Positions 15,862 to 25,540 are shown, counted from the first letter of the stretch. The stretch is 64,000 nt of DNA from CALAZP01 sp041164265 (GCA_041164265.1 JBEAPR010000081.1:1-64000); one strand, 5' to 3'. Program-made: numbers and translations. Notes: a model not told the origin generated them from the sequence alone.

Positions 15862-17013
15862 TTGAAGCTGAAAGCTAAAATATTGCTTTTACACTATGGT
15901 TATCCCCCTCAACATACCACCGGAGGAATCAGATTGCATAAAATAAAAATTCACCTACAACCCTACTTTACCAAAGTCTATACTTTACCTCATACAAAGA
16001 AAACGGTAACCTATTCTCAAAAAATCAAAAACTTATGGATAGCTAGGTTACTTATCCACCTTAGGTATAGTTTTCCAACTAATTTATTGTTAGGAAAAGA
16101 TCATTTGTTTTATCTGATTTCCACTTTTTTAAAAGCGAACCAGTTACTCAAGAAAAAAGGAATTATTTATCTTTTTACCAGTTATCAACCACTTTCTGAT
16201 TTACTGATTGGGTTACTATTAAAAAAAAGGAATCCCCATATTTTTTGGATTGCTGATTTCAGAGACCCTTATCCAGAGGAAATTAAGGCCCATAATATAT
16301 TTCCTGGACTCCAAAGAATAGTACTTAAATGGATAAAAAATCATTGCGACTTAATAACAGTAGTTTCGCAAGGTCTTAAAAAACACTTTGAACCATTTGC
16401 CCAAAACATTTTTGTCCTCTATAACGGACTAGACAGTAATCCTAAAAAAATAAAGATTCCTATCCTGGACTATACATTCAATGGTTTAATTACCTATACC
16501 GGATCTATTTACCCCCAACTAACTAATCCTCAACCATTTTTAAATAATCTATTAACCCTCTTTCCCCATGCTAGATTTCTTTACTTAGGTAAGGATGCCG
16601 ATTCATGGAGAAAATGGCTTCCTTACGAAAAGCAACATTCCGTACTTCATGCTCCTAAATCTCATAACATTGCCAAAAAGGCGCAAAAAAAATCGGATAT
16701 TCTTCTTGTATTTACTTGGTCTAACTTTGATATCAAAGGTGTTTTAACCACCAAATTTTTTGAATATTTAAATACCAATAAATTAGTTTTAGTACTCATT
16801 CAAGGAGATGAGGATCCAGAGTGGGAATCCATAGGTAGATTATTTCCAAATTGTATTATTTGCTATGCGCATGCTTGTTCCCTAAATCAACTCCAAAATA
16901 AACTTCGAAAAATTTCAAATACCTCTTTAAGGATCGATATCCAAAAAATTTCAAAATTCCTGTGGACTAACAACGCTGCAGCATTAATAGATACAATAAG
17001 AGCATCTACTTAA
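15862..17013 (+). CDS. Putative glycosyltransferase (GT4-like)
   Basis: 383 residues from TTG 15862. KAKILLLHYGYPPQHTTGGIRL is a glycosyltransferase-type glycine loop. IADFRDPYPEE, LITVVSQGLKKHF and VLYNGLDSNP match WbuB-like GT-B enzymes. The C-terminal half (TKFFEYLNTNKLVLVLIQGDED) corresponds to the nucleotide-binding region, with FEYLNTNK in place of an exact E-x7-E. It is the last gene of the EPS locus. Its final eight bases overlap the end of the convergent gene on the other strand, so no terminator separates them. The donor is unknown. Confidence 0.8.
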   Translation: MKLKAKILLLHYGYPPQHTTGGIRLHKIKIHLQPYFTKVYTLPHTKKTVTYSQKIKNLWIARLLIHLRYSFPTNLLLGKDHLFYLISTFLKANQLLKKKGIIYLFTSYQPLSDLLIGLLLKKRNPHIFWIADFRDPYPEEIKAHNIFPGLQRIVLKWIKNHCDLITVVSQGLKKHFEPFAQNIFVLYNGLDSNPKKIKIPILDYTFNGLITYTGSIYPQLTNPQPFLNNLLTLFPHARFLYLGKDADSWRKWLPYEKQHSVLHAPKSHNIAKKAQKKSDILLVFTWSNFDIKGVLTTKFFEYLNTNKLVLVLIQGDEDPEWESIGRLFPNCIICYAHACSLNQLQNKLRKISNTSLRIDIQKISKFLWTNNAAALIDTIRAST

Positions 17014-20000
17014 TATTTATTAGCCTCCCAGAAAAGACATGTTTGTTATTCACCTTAACCAAATAAGAATAGGCTGAATTTGCTACCCCGCCCCAATCTT
17101 CCCCTTCCTTAAATAAATCATTAATCACATTCCTACCCATCTGGATTTGCCTAGTCTGAACTAAATCCACTTCTTTAACTACGTTTCCACTCATATTTAA
17201 AATAGCCACGGTAAATGATGCTGGAATTTGATCCCCCCAATAATAAAAGCTCAAACCTAGCTGCTCGCTAAACGGGTTTGGAAAAAAATTAATTTTTTCA
17301 ATCTCAGTAGATAAAAAAACATCTATCACCGCAGTTTCTTTGAGGCTTTCTAATAGCACTCCATTTATAGTTTTAGGAATAACCTCTAGGGTATATATTC
17401 CGTTTCTATTTACCTTAATCGTTCCATCTAATTGAATATTTAATCCGCTCTCACCTAAATCTACCTCCACTTTCCACTGGTCCTTATCAACCTCTTGTAG
17501 GTTTCCACTTGCATCTTTTAATCTAACCTCCATTGCTGCTTTAGGATTGTTTCTATAAAGAAAATGATTGTAAATACTTTTAATCTGAATCCGCATTCTT
17601 TTTCCAGATTTGAAAGACTGCATGGGAACCTGCACTTGCCCATTTATTAGAAGAGATAGTTCTGGAAAATGAATAAAAGGTTTAACGAATAATGATAAAG
17701 AATCCCGATTTTCATTCCAATCACTCAATAATTGATAATTTCCAACAGGAATGTCACTCCATAATTGAATTTGATGCTGTTGAAAGAAAATTCCGTTAGA
17801 GAATGTTAACGCTATACAGGTATCCCTTTTTATATTCTCTCCTAGCAAGGTTAAACATAAACTAGTAGGTGTACTATGCGTTAGAGCGTTTCTCCATTCA
17901 TTTAGAGAAAAATGAATCGGTTGGCCTTCTATTATAGAATCTTGTTCTAAAAAAACAGAAGTATAAATATTTTTCCACCTCTGACCAAAAAACTCAATTT
18001 CTAATTCATTTATTGGACCATCAACCCAAAAAGACAAATAGTCCTTATGGTTGATTCGTTTGTCCAAACGCATAGAACTATTAACAGCAATCCAATCCTC
18101 ATTCTCTCCCTCCTTTTCCTGCCCAGATAATTTCAATCCTTTTAAATCACTGATCATGTGTACACTATCCCATTTTTCCGAAGGCCCAAATAAACTACTC
18201 CTATAATAATGGTCTATACCCAACCAGTCACCCATATTTATTAAAACTTCAACTTTTTCGCTATCCTCGGTTCCCACAACTTCTTTTATAATTCCCTTTC
18301 CCTTCTGAAAAACTATTAGATAAGGTATATCCTTATGTTCCAGAAAATAGCCAATATCTCTTGCTCCCTCTTGCTTTAAAATTTCACTTAATCTTATCAA
18401 GTGATCTTCGCTTTTCCCAATCGGCCCATTTTTAAAACTTTGCCCCTTATGATGAAAAGTAAATATGGATACTAAATAGTTACGCTCTACCTCTTCTTCC
18501 AAAAAAGCTACTAATTCTAAAACTTGATAATTATCAGCATTGGCTTCGAATTTTTTGTTGTGTACCAAACGACCTGTTGTGGGTTCTATAACCACCACAT
18601 AAAAAGCAACAGGGACTCCAGAATTAACCAATCTTAAACCATCTCTAAATAATCTAGATCTTAACTGATTATCTTCTGTTCTTACTACCGCTTGAACCAA
18701 TACAGAAAAACTCTCAAATTTTTGTTGTGTCGGTAAACTCTTTAATTGATTGCGTTGATTGAAAAAAAAGATGCCCTTTTTATCTTCAGAATAAAAAAAG
18801 GTTGAAGCAGTATTTTCATTGACCCTCCAATAATAACGTTGATTGTTGATCAACTGGTTACTTTCCAACTTTATTTCCGAAAGCGTTGGAGCCTCTTTAA
18901 CAGATTTAAAAAATCTTTTAGGATGGAAAAAATGAGGGGTTGTATCCAACTCAATCCAAAATTCACCAGGGTAATTTACCTGAAAAAATAATCCTAATAA
19001 ATCATCTGAGCTTATAATAGAATGATTGAATGGGTATTTTAATTCTATAAGGCCGATTAACCCATTTGTTTTCTCTAAATGTAAATTATTAAGTGTATCC
19101 TGTTCTAATAATTTTTTTTCATTTTGAACCTGCCTACAATTAATCGATAATTGTTTATTGATAAAATCTGATAGTGTTGGCACGGAAAGATTGGTTTGGA
19201 ATGTGGTGGATTCATTCATAATGTACGCTGTATCCCTTTTCAACTCTATATCACCCACTTGAAAAAGGATCTCAATAGTATCTTTTTGTAATCTTCCAAC
19301 ATTAATAATATTCCCCTCTATGAGTAGTTGGTTTTTCGAGGGTTCCATTGTTGATGATATATTAGAGAACCTGTAATCAGGTCTTCCAGTATTAAATAAT
19401 TTAAGGAACGGATCTCCATGAAAATTTAACTGATACCCTAATATTTGAGATCCATAAAAATTGCTTTCTTGAAGCAGTAGAATGGCTTTAAAAAAGATTT
19501 TCCCTATCGATTGGTTTTCTATATTGTTTGATAGTTCCAAATAAAATCGTGATAAATAAGAACTAAAACCGCTCGAATATCCATAACCCGAAGATCCAAT
19601 ATAACCTATTGCACCCCCATAAGAAGCAAAGGTAAATTGTTCACTTAGGCTTTTTTTACGCGTAAAAATATCTCCTGTTTGACAACCCAAATCCATCATC
19701 AATGGAAACTTTCTTACTGAGGATAATAAATCGGGGTTGTCTAATCCAAGTTCAGTTGATGTTACTCCTCCATGACCCAAAAAAACCCTTATCCCTAATC
19801 CTTTATTTAGTCTATCCAAAAATTCTCCATAAAAATTGCTTGGATTTCTCTCAATAATCGGTTTACTTAACTCCGATAATTTCATTCCTAATTTTTGGGA
19901 TAATTCTGGATCCCAAGCTTTTCTTAGAATGTCTTTGTTTGTATTCAACTCTTCAACATTTTTTCCGCCTGCAATATGCAATACATTCTTCCTCCAATTC

Positions 20001-21457
20001 TGAGGACCATTAACTACTGCCAATTCATAATCCATAACCTTCTGAAGATAATCTACCAGTGATGCACCATTGGTTGCAGCCAATCTAGCTACCATAGTGT
20101 TATTAGTATCATCTATTTCATTCACTAAGAGAAAATCGGAAGCAGGATATCCATAAGAAGGAATTAAATGGTCGAATTCGTCTTTATAATCCTGCCCATA
20201 TCCTTTGCCAATTAACCAAACAATCTTTGGCTTTAAGCCCCGAGATTTTAATTTTCTGAAGTAGTTGAAAAGGCCTTTATAAGAGTTTTTTTCACCATAT
20301 CCATAATGATGATAAATAGTTTCGTAATTCATCCAATTAATAGAATAATTACCTCCTGCCGTTGTGTTTCTGAATGCTATATAATCTTCTAATTGTTTCT
20401 TCGCTTTTTGGTTTTTCAAAATTTCCTCAGCAACAATAATTAAATATTCACTTTTACTTAATCCCTCTTCGTTAAAAGTTATTTCTTTTACCGTGTCTAA
20501 ATCAACTGTAGTAATAGGATACGATAGAGTCGTAAGTAATTTATCCTTGTTACAATTACTTAAATAAAAACCCCAACCATTCCTTCCAGCTTGAGGAGTA
20601 TAATATAAACCGTCCTCCCTATTCATAATTTTTAATTCAGCCTCATTAGAATCACAGGGTATGAATAATCGATTTTCATTTAAATTTAATTTGAAAGAAC
20701 CCTTAGGCATGGCTTGGACTATTCCAGTGATTTTAAGGCCTACCACAGAAAATTTACGCTGAGGTCCATATTTTGATTTTATTTCTATGTTGGGGAAGTT
20801 ACCTAGCCCTTTATTTTTGCTAATTTCAACCTTAATATCCTCATATGGCATGATATTGTTGCTTATCCTTATTAGCTTTTGGTCCAAATAAACTTCCAAA
20901 TCATTGACATATCCCAAATTTCTAATCCTTAAATCAATATGCTGGACTGAAGTATCATCAGAAATTTCTAATAATATCTGCTCGTGATAAGTAGGTTTCT
21001 TTCCCCAAGATTCATTCTTTGAAATGGGACTCTTTCTCAATAATTGCTCTGGACCAATGGTTTCTTTACAATAATATTCACGGTAGATAAAATGCTTTTC
21101 CACCGTATATTCAGATACCTTACTAAAAGAATCTTTGGAAATTTCTAATCGGTCTAGTTTTACGCCGTCGACAGGATGCTGAACTTTCCTGGCGTAAACC
21201 CGATTATTATTTGTTGGTGATGAGACATGTAAAATATAATCACCTTGATCATTTCGAATGGTCTTAATAGCGCTTCCATTATGCCAAAAATCATAATATC
21301 CAGCACCCTTGAAATGATAAGTTTTTCCTGCTTCTACTGTGAATACCTTATAGACCTGATCTTTGACCCACCACCTACCGTAAGTGGAATCTAAATCCTG
21401 AGTAAAAACAATTGAACTGGATTGGACCAATAGAACGAAAGATACCCAATACTTCAT
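17006..21457 (-). CDS. C25 (gingipain-family) cysteine peptidase with T9SS sorting domain, PorU2-like
   Basis: 1483 residues with a signal peptide (MKYWVSFVLLVQSSSIVFTQ). Residues about 340-680 are a C25 domain. His562 in VFLGHGGVTST and Cys592 in MMDLGCQTGDI are at the positions of the gingipain catalytic pair. GAIGYIGSSGYGYSSGF follows. The middle holds beta-sandwich segments (WYWRVNENT-type at about 870). The last 80 residues (INFFPNPFSEQL to VFSGRLINIK) are a type A T9SS C-terminal sorting domain. PorU, the T9SS sortase, is a C25 enzyme without cargo tail. A longer C25 protein carrying one fits the PorU2-type group known in Bacteroidota. It is exported through T9SS and probably surface-attached or released. 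Confidence 0.85.
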   Translation of the reverse strand: MKYWVSFVLLVQSSSIVFTQDLDSTYGRWWVKDQVYKVFTVEAGKTYHFKGAGYYDFWHNGSAIKTIRNDQGDYILHVSSPTNNNRVYARKVQHPVDGVKLDRLEISKDSFSKVSEYTVEKHFIYREYYCKETIGPEQLLRKSPISKNESWGKKPTYHEQILLEISDDTSVQHIDLRIRNLGYVNDLEVYLDQKLIRISNNIMPYEDIKVEISKNKGLGNFPNIEIKSKYGPQRKFSVVGLKITGIVQAMPKGSFKLNLNENRLFIPCDSNEAELKIMNREDGLYYTPQAGRNGWGFYLSNCNKDKLLTTLSYPITTVDLDTVKEITFNEEGLSKSEYLIIVAEEILKNQKAKKQLEDYIAFRNTTAGGNYSINWMNYETIYHHYGYGEKNSYKGLFNYFRKLKSRGLKPKIVWLIGKGYGQDYKDEFDHLIPSYGYPASDFLLVNEIDDTNNTMVARLAATNGASLVDYLQKVMDYELAVVNGPQNWRKNVLHIAGGKNVEELNTNKDILRKAWDPELSQKLGMKLSELSKPIIERNPSNFYGEFLDRLNKGLGIRVFLGHGGVTSTELGLDNPDLLSSVRKFPLMMDLGCQTGDIFTRKKSLSEQFTFASYGGAIGYIGSSGYGYSSGFSSYLSRFYLELSNNIENQSIGKIFFKAILLLQESNFYGSQILGYQLNFHGDPFLKLFNTGRPDYRFSNISSTMEPSKNQLLIEGNIINVGRLQKDTIEILFQVGDIELKRDTAYIMNESTTFQTNLSVPTLSDFINKQLSINCRQVQNEKKLLEQDTLNNLHLEKTNGLIGLIELKYPFNHSIISSDDLLGLFFQVNYPGEFWIELDTTPHFFHPKRFFKSVKEAPTLSEIKLESNQLINNQRYYWRVNENTASTFFYSEDKKGIFFFNQRNQLKSLPTQQKFESFSVLVQAVVRTEDNQLRSRLFRDGLRLVNSGVPVAFYVVVIEPTTGRLVHNKKFEANADNYQVLELVAFLEEEVERNYLVSIFTFHHKGQSFKNGPIGKSEDHLIRLSEILKQEGARDIGYFLEHKDIPYLIVFQKGKGIIKEVVGTEDSEKVEVLINMGDWLGIDHYYRSSLFGPSEKWDSVHMISDLKGLKLSGQEKEGENEDWIAVNSSMRLDKRINHKDYLSFWVDGPINELEIEFFGQRWKNIYTSVFLEQDSIIEGQPIHFSLNEWRNALTHSTPTSLCLTLLGENIKRDTCIALTFSNGIFFQQHQIQLWSDIPVGNYQLLSDWNENRDSLSLFVKPFIHFPELSLLINGQVQVPMQSFKSGKRMRIQIKSIYNHFLYRNNPKAAMEVRLKDASGNLQEVDKDQWKVEVDLGESGLNIQLDGTIKVNRNGIYTLEVIPKTINGVLLESLKETAVIDVFLSTEIEKINFFPNPFSEQLGLSFYYWGDQIPASFTVAILNMSGNVVKEVDLVQTRQIQMGRNVINDLFKEGEDWGGVANSAYSYLVKVNNKHVFSGRLINIK

Positions 21458-21469
21458 AAAAAGTTATTT

Positions 21470-21479
21470 TCGGTACCGA
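21470..21479. other. 10-bp palindrome upstream of the C25 peptidase gene
   Basis: TCGGTACCGA is a perfect palindrome 13-22 bases before the start codon at 21457. It lies in the short region between this gene and the small protein gene at 21546. Its position suits an operator or a leader hairpin, but there is no second copy and no recognised regulator, so the assignment is weak. Confidence 0.2.
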
Positions 21480-21545
21480 TAGTCCAATTGCTGCGTTCAA
21501 GTCTAAAATATTTTTAGATTTAAATCAAGAATTGATGAATAGATT

Positions 21546-21746
21546 TTATTCATTTTTTATTTCTTCAATAGCTCTTCCGGGTCTAAATAAGATTTTTTGA
21601 TACGTATCAAAAAAACCACTTGGCATCAACTCTGCATTATACAAATCCCGATGCTCTTTAGATTTAATGCCATTTTTATTCTCACTTCGAGAATTTTGAT
21701 TATTCGCACCAACCACTTTTTTGATTTTAGTAAATATCGTTTTCAT
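21546..21746 (-). CDS. Small hypothetical basic protein
   Basis: 66 residues from ATG 21746 (MKTIFTKIKKVVGANNQNSR...), 27 bases after the SulP stop on the same strand. A TTG seven codons upstream (21767) is an alternative start. The protein is rich in Lys, Asn and Glu and ends KILFRPGRAIEEIKNE. It has no membrane helix and no family I recognise. Its placement as last gene of the transporter/two-component operon supports a real gene. Codon composition is ordinary for the region. The opposite-strand reading is a shadow. Confidence 0.5.
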   Translation of the reverse strand: MKTIFTKIKKVVGANNQNSRSENKNGIKSKEHRDLYNAELMPSGFFDTYQKILFRPGRAIEEIKNE

Positions 21747-21773
21747 TTGATTGTAATTGGTTTTCAAAATGAA

Positions 21774-23429
21774 TTAATTCAATTGTGCTGGTTCTACTTC
21801 TATTTGTCTTTTTTTATCTTTTATGATTTGTTGGATTTTCTTTTCTGCATCGTTAACCTGAACAAAGGTTGCCCTACCTTTTTCACTTCTCTTTAATCCT
21901 ATCATCTTAATGCTAATTTGGTTGTGCTCGGCGGTAGATTCGAAATCTCTAATGATTTCATACACATCATGATCAATACTAGTCGTATTAGATGCATCTA
22001 TAATCACCTGTGTTTTGGGAGGAATCTCATTTAGGGTTTTCATAATGCTTGCCCTGTTCAGAAAAGATACATCCTCTGACAACTTTATGGTAATAATATC
22101 TTCTGGATGCTGCTCAATATTCTCTGGCACGAAGTAAGGATTTCTGAAATTTTGTCGAAGAATGTAAAAAATAGCCACGCCCATCCCCATAGCAATACCT
22201 ACCAATAAGTCTGTGAAAACTATACCTAGTATCGTTACCATAAAAGGAATAAACTGAACCCATCCCAATCTATACATTTGTCTAAAAAGAACCGGTTTAG
22301 CTAATTTGTAACCTACGACAAATAAAATAGCTGCTAAGGTGGCTAGTGGAATCATATTTAATATTCCTGGAATCATCATAGCTGCAAATAATAATAGGAA
22401 GCCGTGCAAAATAGCTGACATTTTTGATTTACCTCCTGATTGAATATTGGCTGAACTTCTCACAATCACCTGAGTGATAGGTAACCCTCCTATAAATCCT
22501 GAAATAATATTTCCAATTCCTTGGGCTTTTAATTCCAAATTAGTTGGTGTAATCCTTTTCATAGGATCTAGTTTGTCGGTAGCTTCCACGCATAGTAGCG
22601 TTTCCAAACTAGCCACTATGGCTATAGTAAATGCAGTAGTGTAAACAATTGGATTGCTAATCGCAGAGAAATCCGGGAGGGTAAATAAACCCAAAAAGCC
22701 AATAAATCCTTCGGCTTCAGGAATTTGTACCAAATGAGTGTTATCAATTGCCAATTCTGGTGCAAAGGCTTTAAATAAAATATTTAATAAAATTCCGGAA
22801 ACAACAGCAACTAATGGTCCTTGTACCAATTGAAATACTTTGTGTTTTTTCATAAATGGCTGATCCCATAGAATTAATATTCCCAAGGCAAATAGGGTCA
22901 CTACAATTGCTCCAGGATTAATCAAATCAAGCATATAAAATAATTCCGAAAATGTGTTGTGGTTATCTGATTGTTGAAAAGCCAAAGATCCTTCCGGTAC
23001 TGCGTCATAACCCAACGCATGTGGAATTTGTTTGAGAATGATAATAATACCAATTCCAGACAACATACCTTTTATTACAGATGAGGGGAAATAATAACCT
23101 ATTATTCCCGCTTTTAGGAATCCTAAAACCAGCTGAATAATACCAGATAGAACCACTGCCATCAAAAATATTTCCCAGCTACCTAATGTAGCGATGGCAT
23201 TTAATACAATTACCGCTAATCCAGCAGCAGGTCCACTAACACCAAGACTTGACCCACTGATTGCCCCAACTACTATTCCTCCAACGATACCAGCAATAAT
23301 TCCCGAAAATAAAGGCGCACCTGAAGCTAGTGCAATACCAAGGCACAGTGGTGTAGCGACTAAGAAAACAACCACACTAGCCGGTAAATCACTTTTTAAA
23401 TTAGACAGAATATTAACACTAGATTTCAT
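21774..23429 (-). CDS. SulP-family inorganic anion transporter with STAS domain
   Basis: 551 residues. Residues about 10-410 contain the SulP transport fold (ATPLCLGIALASGAPLFSGI, then SGPAAGLAVIVL, then LPITQVIVRSSANIQSGGKS with the conserved helix-10 region). A cytoplasmic STAS-like domain occupies about 430-530 (TIKLSEDVSFLNRASIMKTL, with QVIIDASNTTSIDHDV). Members move sulfate, bicarbonate or other anions with Na+ or H+. No carbonic anhydrase or sulfate gene is adjacent, so the substrate is open. I use ATG 23429 rather than the TTG three codons upstream. It is third from last in a run of same-strand genes starting at 27409. Confidence 0.9.
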   Translation of the reverse strand: MKSSVNILSNLKSDLPASVVVFLVATPLCLGIALASGAPLFSGIIAGIVGGIVVGAISGSSLGVSGPAAGLAVIVLNAIATLGSWEIFLMAVVLSGIIQLVLGFLKAGIIGYYFPSSVIKGMLSGIGIIIILKQIPHALGYDAVPEGSLAFQQSDNHNTFSELFYMLDLINPGAIVVTLFALGILILWDQPFMKKHKVFQLVQGPLVAVVSGILLNILFKAFAPELAIDNTHLVQIPEAEGFIGFLGLFTLPDFSAISNPIVYTTAFTIAIVASLETLLCVEATDKLDPMKRITPTNLELKAQGIGNIISGFIGGLPITQVIVRSSANIQSGGKSKMSAILHGFLLLFAAMMIPGILNMIPLATLAAILFVVGYKLAKPVLFRQMYRLGWVQFIPFMVTILGIVFTDLLVGIAMGMGVAIFYILRQNFRNPYFVPENIEQHPEDIITIKLSEDVSFLNRASIMKTLNEIPPKTQVIIDASNTTSIDHDVYEIIRDFESTAEHNQISIKMIGLKRSEKGRATFVQVNDAEKKIQQIIKDKKRQIEVEPAQLN

Positions 23430-23501
23430 TTTATACAATTTTGTGAGATCAAAATTGTATACTTAGTGTTAAGAATAGATTAGAAATAAATTAAAATAAG
23501 A

Positions 23502-24833
23502 TTAGAATTCTAAACGAGGAATAGTTATCGTAACTATTGTTCCCCTTCCCTCTATTGAATCCAAATTAATGGTCCCACCATGCAATTCAATAATCTTTTT
23601 TGTTAACGAGAGACCAATCCCATGTCCTTTGGCAAACAATGCATTAGAAGCTCTATATAACGGTTGAAATATTTTTTTAATCTCATCAGTAGGAATGCCA
23701 ATACCTTGGTCAATTATAGTAATAATACCCTGCTGATGAATCATATTAAATCTAATTTCAACTTGAATATTATTAGAATATTTTAATCCATTTTCAACTA
23801 AATTAGATAGTGCCATAAGGAGTAAATTGGATTTACCTTTCACGAAACAGGAATTTTCCGCTTCTACTAATGACAGCTTGACTAATTGAGGAGGAAATTT
23901 TTCCACTACCTCTAAAATAGTTTGCTCCAAGGAAAAAATTTCTGGATCATTAATTTCGTCTATTGCATTGACTTTCTCCAAATCCAATAGTTGATGGGTA
24001 AGGATCTCCAGTCTATCCGCTTCAGCAGAAATAATGGACAATGCCGCTTTATATTCTTTTAAGCTTCTTTCTTTTTGTAGTAAAATTTCAATTTCACCCT
24101 TAATAGCTGTTAAAGGGTTTTTAATTTCATGACTGGCATTTCGCACAAATTGCTTTTGAGCTTCAAAAGCTGTTTCCAGCCTATCTAACATTTTATTGAA
24201 AGCTAATGCCACTTTTCCAATTTCATCCTCCGGATTCTTGACCTGCAGCCTTAAATTAAGTCGATCAGCACTTATTATACTTGCTCTTTTAATCTTATTT
24301 TCCAGTGGCATCAATAACCTGCTAATCTCAAAACGCATAACCAGTACCAATAAAAATACGGCAATGGTTCCTTCTAAAAATAAACTCCTTTTTAAAAAAT
24401 TTAATTTTTCATCACCATCTTTGTCTGAAGCCAATACCAATAAAGCTACTTTTTCACCGTTATCTGTTATTATTTTTCCAACACCTTGTTTTTGGTCTGC
24501 CTCAAATCTAAAAGTTTCTATTTCCGTGAGGGGGTACTTCCATTCTTGATTCAAAATCTCCTTTAATAACTGACTGCCATCTTCATCTAAAACCACCGCT
24601 AATTCTTTATCCTCATAATAAGCATCAAGTGGGTCATTCCAGTCGTCGTTTTCAAATTCGTGAGGATCAGCCTTATATTCTGTTTCTACCATGACCATCC
24701 GCTCTTCTAATCGCTTGTAAAATTCCTCGTAATAAAACTTGCTGTCCAACTCGTAAATACTCCAACCATACAAAAGGAAAATGCCTGCCGCCGTTAAAGA
24801 AACCAGCCAGGAAAGCCTATTTCTTATTTTCAT
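23502..24833 (-). CDS. HAMP-domain sensor histidine kinase
   Basis: 443 residues. The first helix (about 9-25) and a periplasmic domain of about 120 residues rich in Asp and Glu are followed by a second helix (about 145-162). A HAMP domain with a DEIG element comes next. His235 in NASHEIKNPLTAIKGE is the phosphoacceptor. The ATPase domain has N box NLVENGLKYSNN, G1 IDQGIGIP and G2 GHGIGLSLTKKIIELHGG. It overlaps the regulator gene by four bases, so the pair is co-translated. The acidic sensor region hints at a cation or envelope cue, but the ligand is unknown. Confidence 0.92.
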   Translation of the reverse strand: MKIRNRLSWLVSLTAAGIFLLYGWSIYELDSKFYYEEFYKRLEERMVMVETEYKADPHEFENDDWNDPLDAYYEDKELAVVLDEDGSQLLKEILNQEWKYPLTEIETFRFEADQKQGVGKIITDNGEKVALLVLASDKDGDEKLNFLKRSLFLEGTIAVFLLVLVMRFEISRLLMPLENKIKRASIISADRLNLRLQVKNPEDEIGKVALAFNKMLDRLETAFEAQKQFVRNASHEIKNPLTAIKGEIEILLQKERSLKEYKAALSIISAEADRLEILTHQLLDLEKVNAIDEINDPEIFSLEQTILEVVEKFPPQLVKLSLVEAENSCFVKGKSNLLLMALSNLVENGLKYSNNIQVEIRFNMIHQQGIITIIDQGIGIPTDEIKKIFQPLYRASNALFAKGHGIGLSLTKKIIELHGGTINLDSIEGRGTIVTITIPRLEF

Positions 24834-25525
24834 TCCTCTACTTTTAACATATAACCCATCCCCACTACGGTCTGGATAAGAGGTTTACTGAAGGATTTAT
24901 CTATTTTTTTTCTCAAATAATTAATGTACACATCTACTACGTTCGTGCCTAAATCAAACTGAATTTCCCAAACCTTTTCTAAAATTTGAGACCTACTGAG
25001 TACCTTATTCTTATTAAGAATCAAATATTTTAATAGAAAAAACTCCTTCGGAGTTAATTTAATTTCGGTTCCCTTCCGATGCACAGATGTTTTATCTAAG
25101 TCTATGACTAAATCTTCTACTTCTATTACTCGGTTAGTTACTACTTCTATTCCCGGTCTTCTCAGTAACGCTCTCATTCTGGCTAATAACTCCTTAAATT
25201 GAAAAGGTTTTGCCAAATAGTCATCTGCACCAGCATCCAGTCCGATGACAATATCTTCTGTATCATCCAAAGCAGTTAACATAATTATTGGAGTTTTTAT
25301 ATCCAATTCTTTTCGCAAAATTTCGCAAACTTTTAAACCATTCATTACTGGTAAAACTACATCTAATATAATGATGTCATGCCTATTTTTCTTAGCCAAC
25401 TTCAACCCCAATTCCCCATCAAACGCTTGCATCACCTCACACCCAATGTCCTCTAAACCTCTTTTGATAAAACCAGAAATAGAAGGTTCATCTTCGATTA
25501 ATAATACCTTACTGGGTCCAGGCAT
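24830..25525 (-). CDS. OmpR/PhoB-family response regulator
   Basis: 231 residues. The receiver domain (about 5-120) has acidic residues E11, D12 and phosphoacceptor D55 in IIILDVVLP, T82-like MLTALDD and K104-like YLAKPF. The C-terminal winged helix (about 130-228) has LTPKEFFLLKYL and NVVDVYINYLRKKID, typical of CusR/ArlR-like regulators. It is co-translated with the histidine kinase and follows a rhomboid protease gene by 15 bases. It probably controls envelope or transport genes, possibly the SulP gene in the same run. Targets cannot be read from sequence. Confidence 0.93.
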   Translation of the reverse strand: MPGPSKVLLIEDEPSISGFIKRGLEDIGCEVMQAFDGELGLKLAKKNRHDIIILDVVLPVMNGLKVCEILRKELDIKTPIIMLTALDDTEDIVIGLDAGADDYLAKPFQFKELLARMRALLRRPGIEVVTNRVIEVEDLVIDLDKTSVHRKGTEIKLTPKEFFLLKYLILNKNKVLSRSQILEKVWEIQFDLGTNVVDVYINYLRKKIDKSFSKPLIQTVVGMGYMLKVEE

Positions 25526-25540
25526 AATTTTTCAATTTAA

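Noticed and set aside
21774..23429. Carbonic-anhydrase-linked bicarbonate transporter role for the SulP protein
   Set aside because: No carbonic anhydrase gene is adjacent, so the anion is left unassigned.
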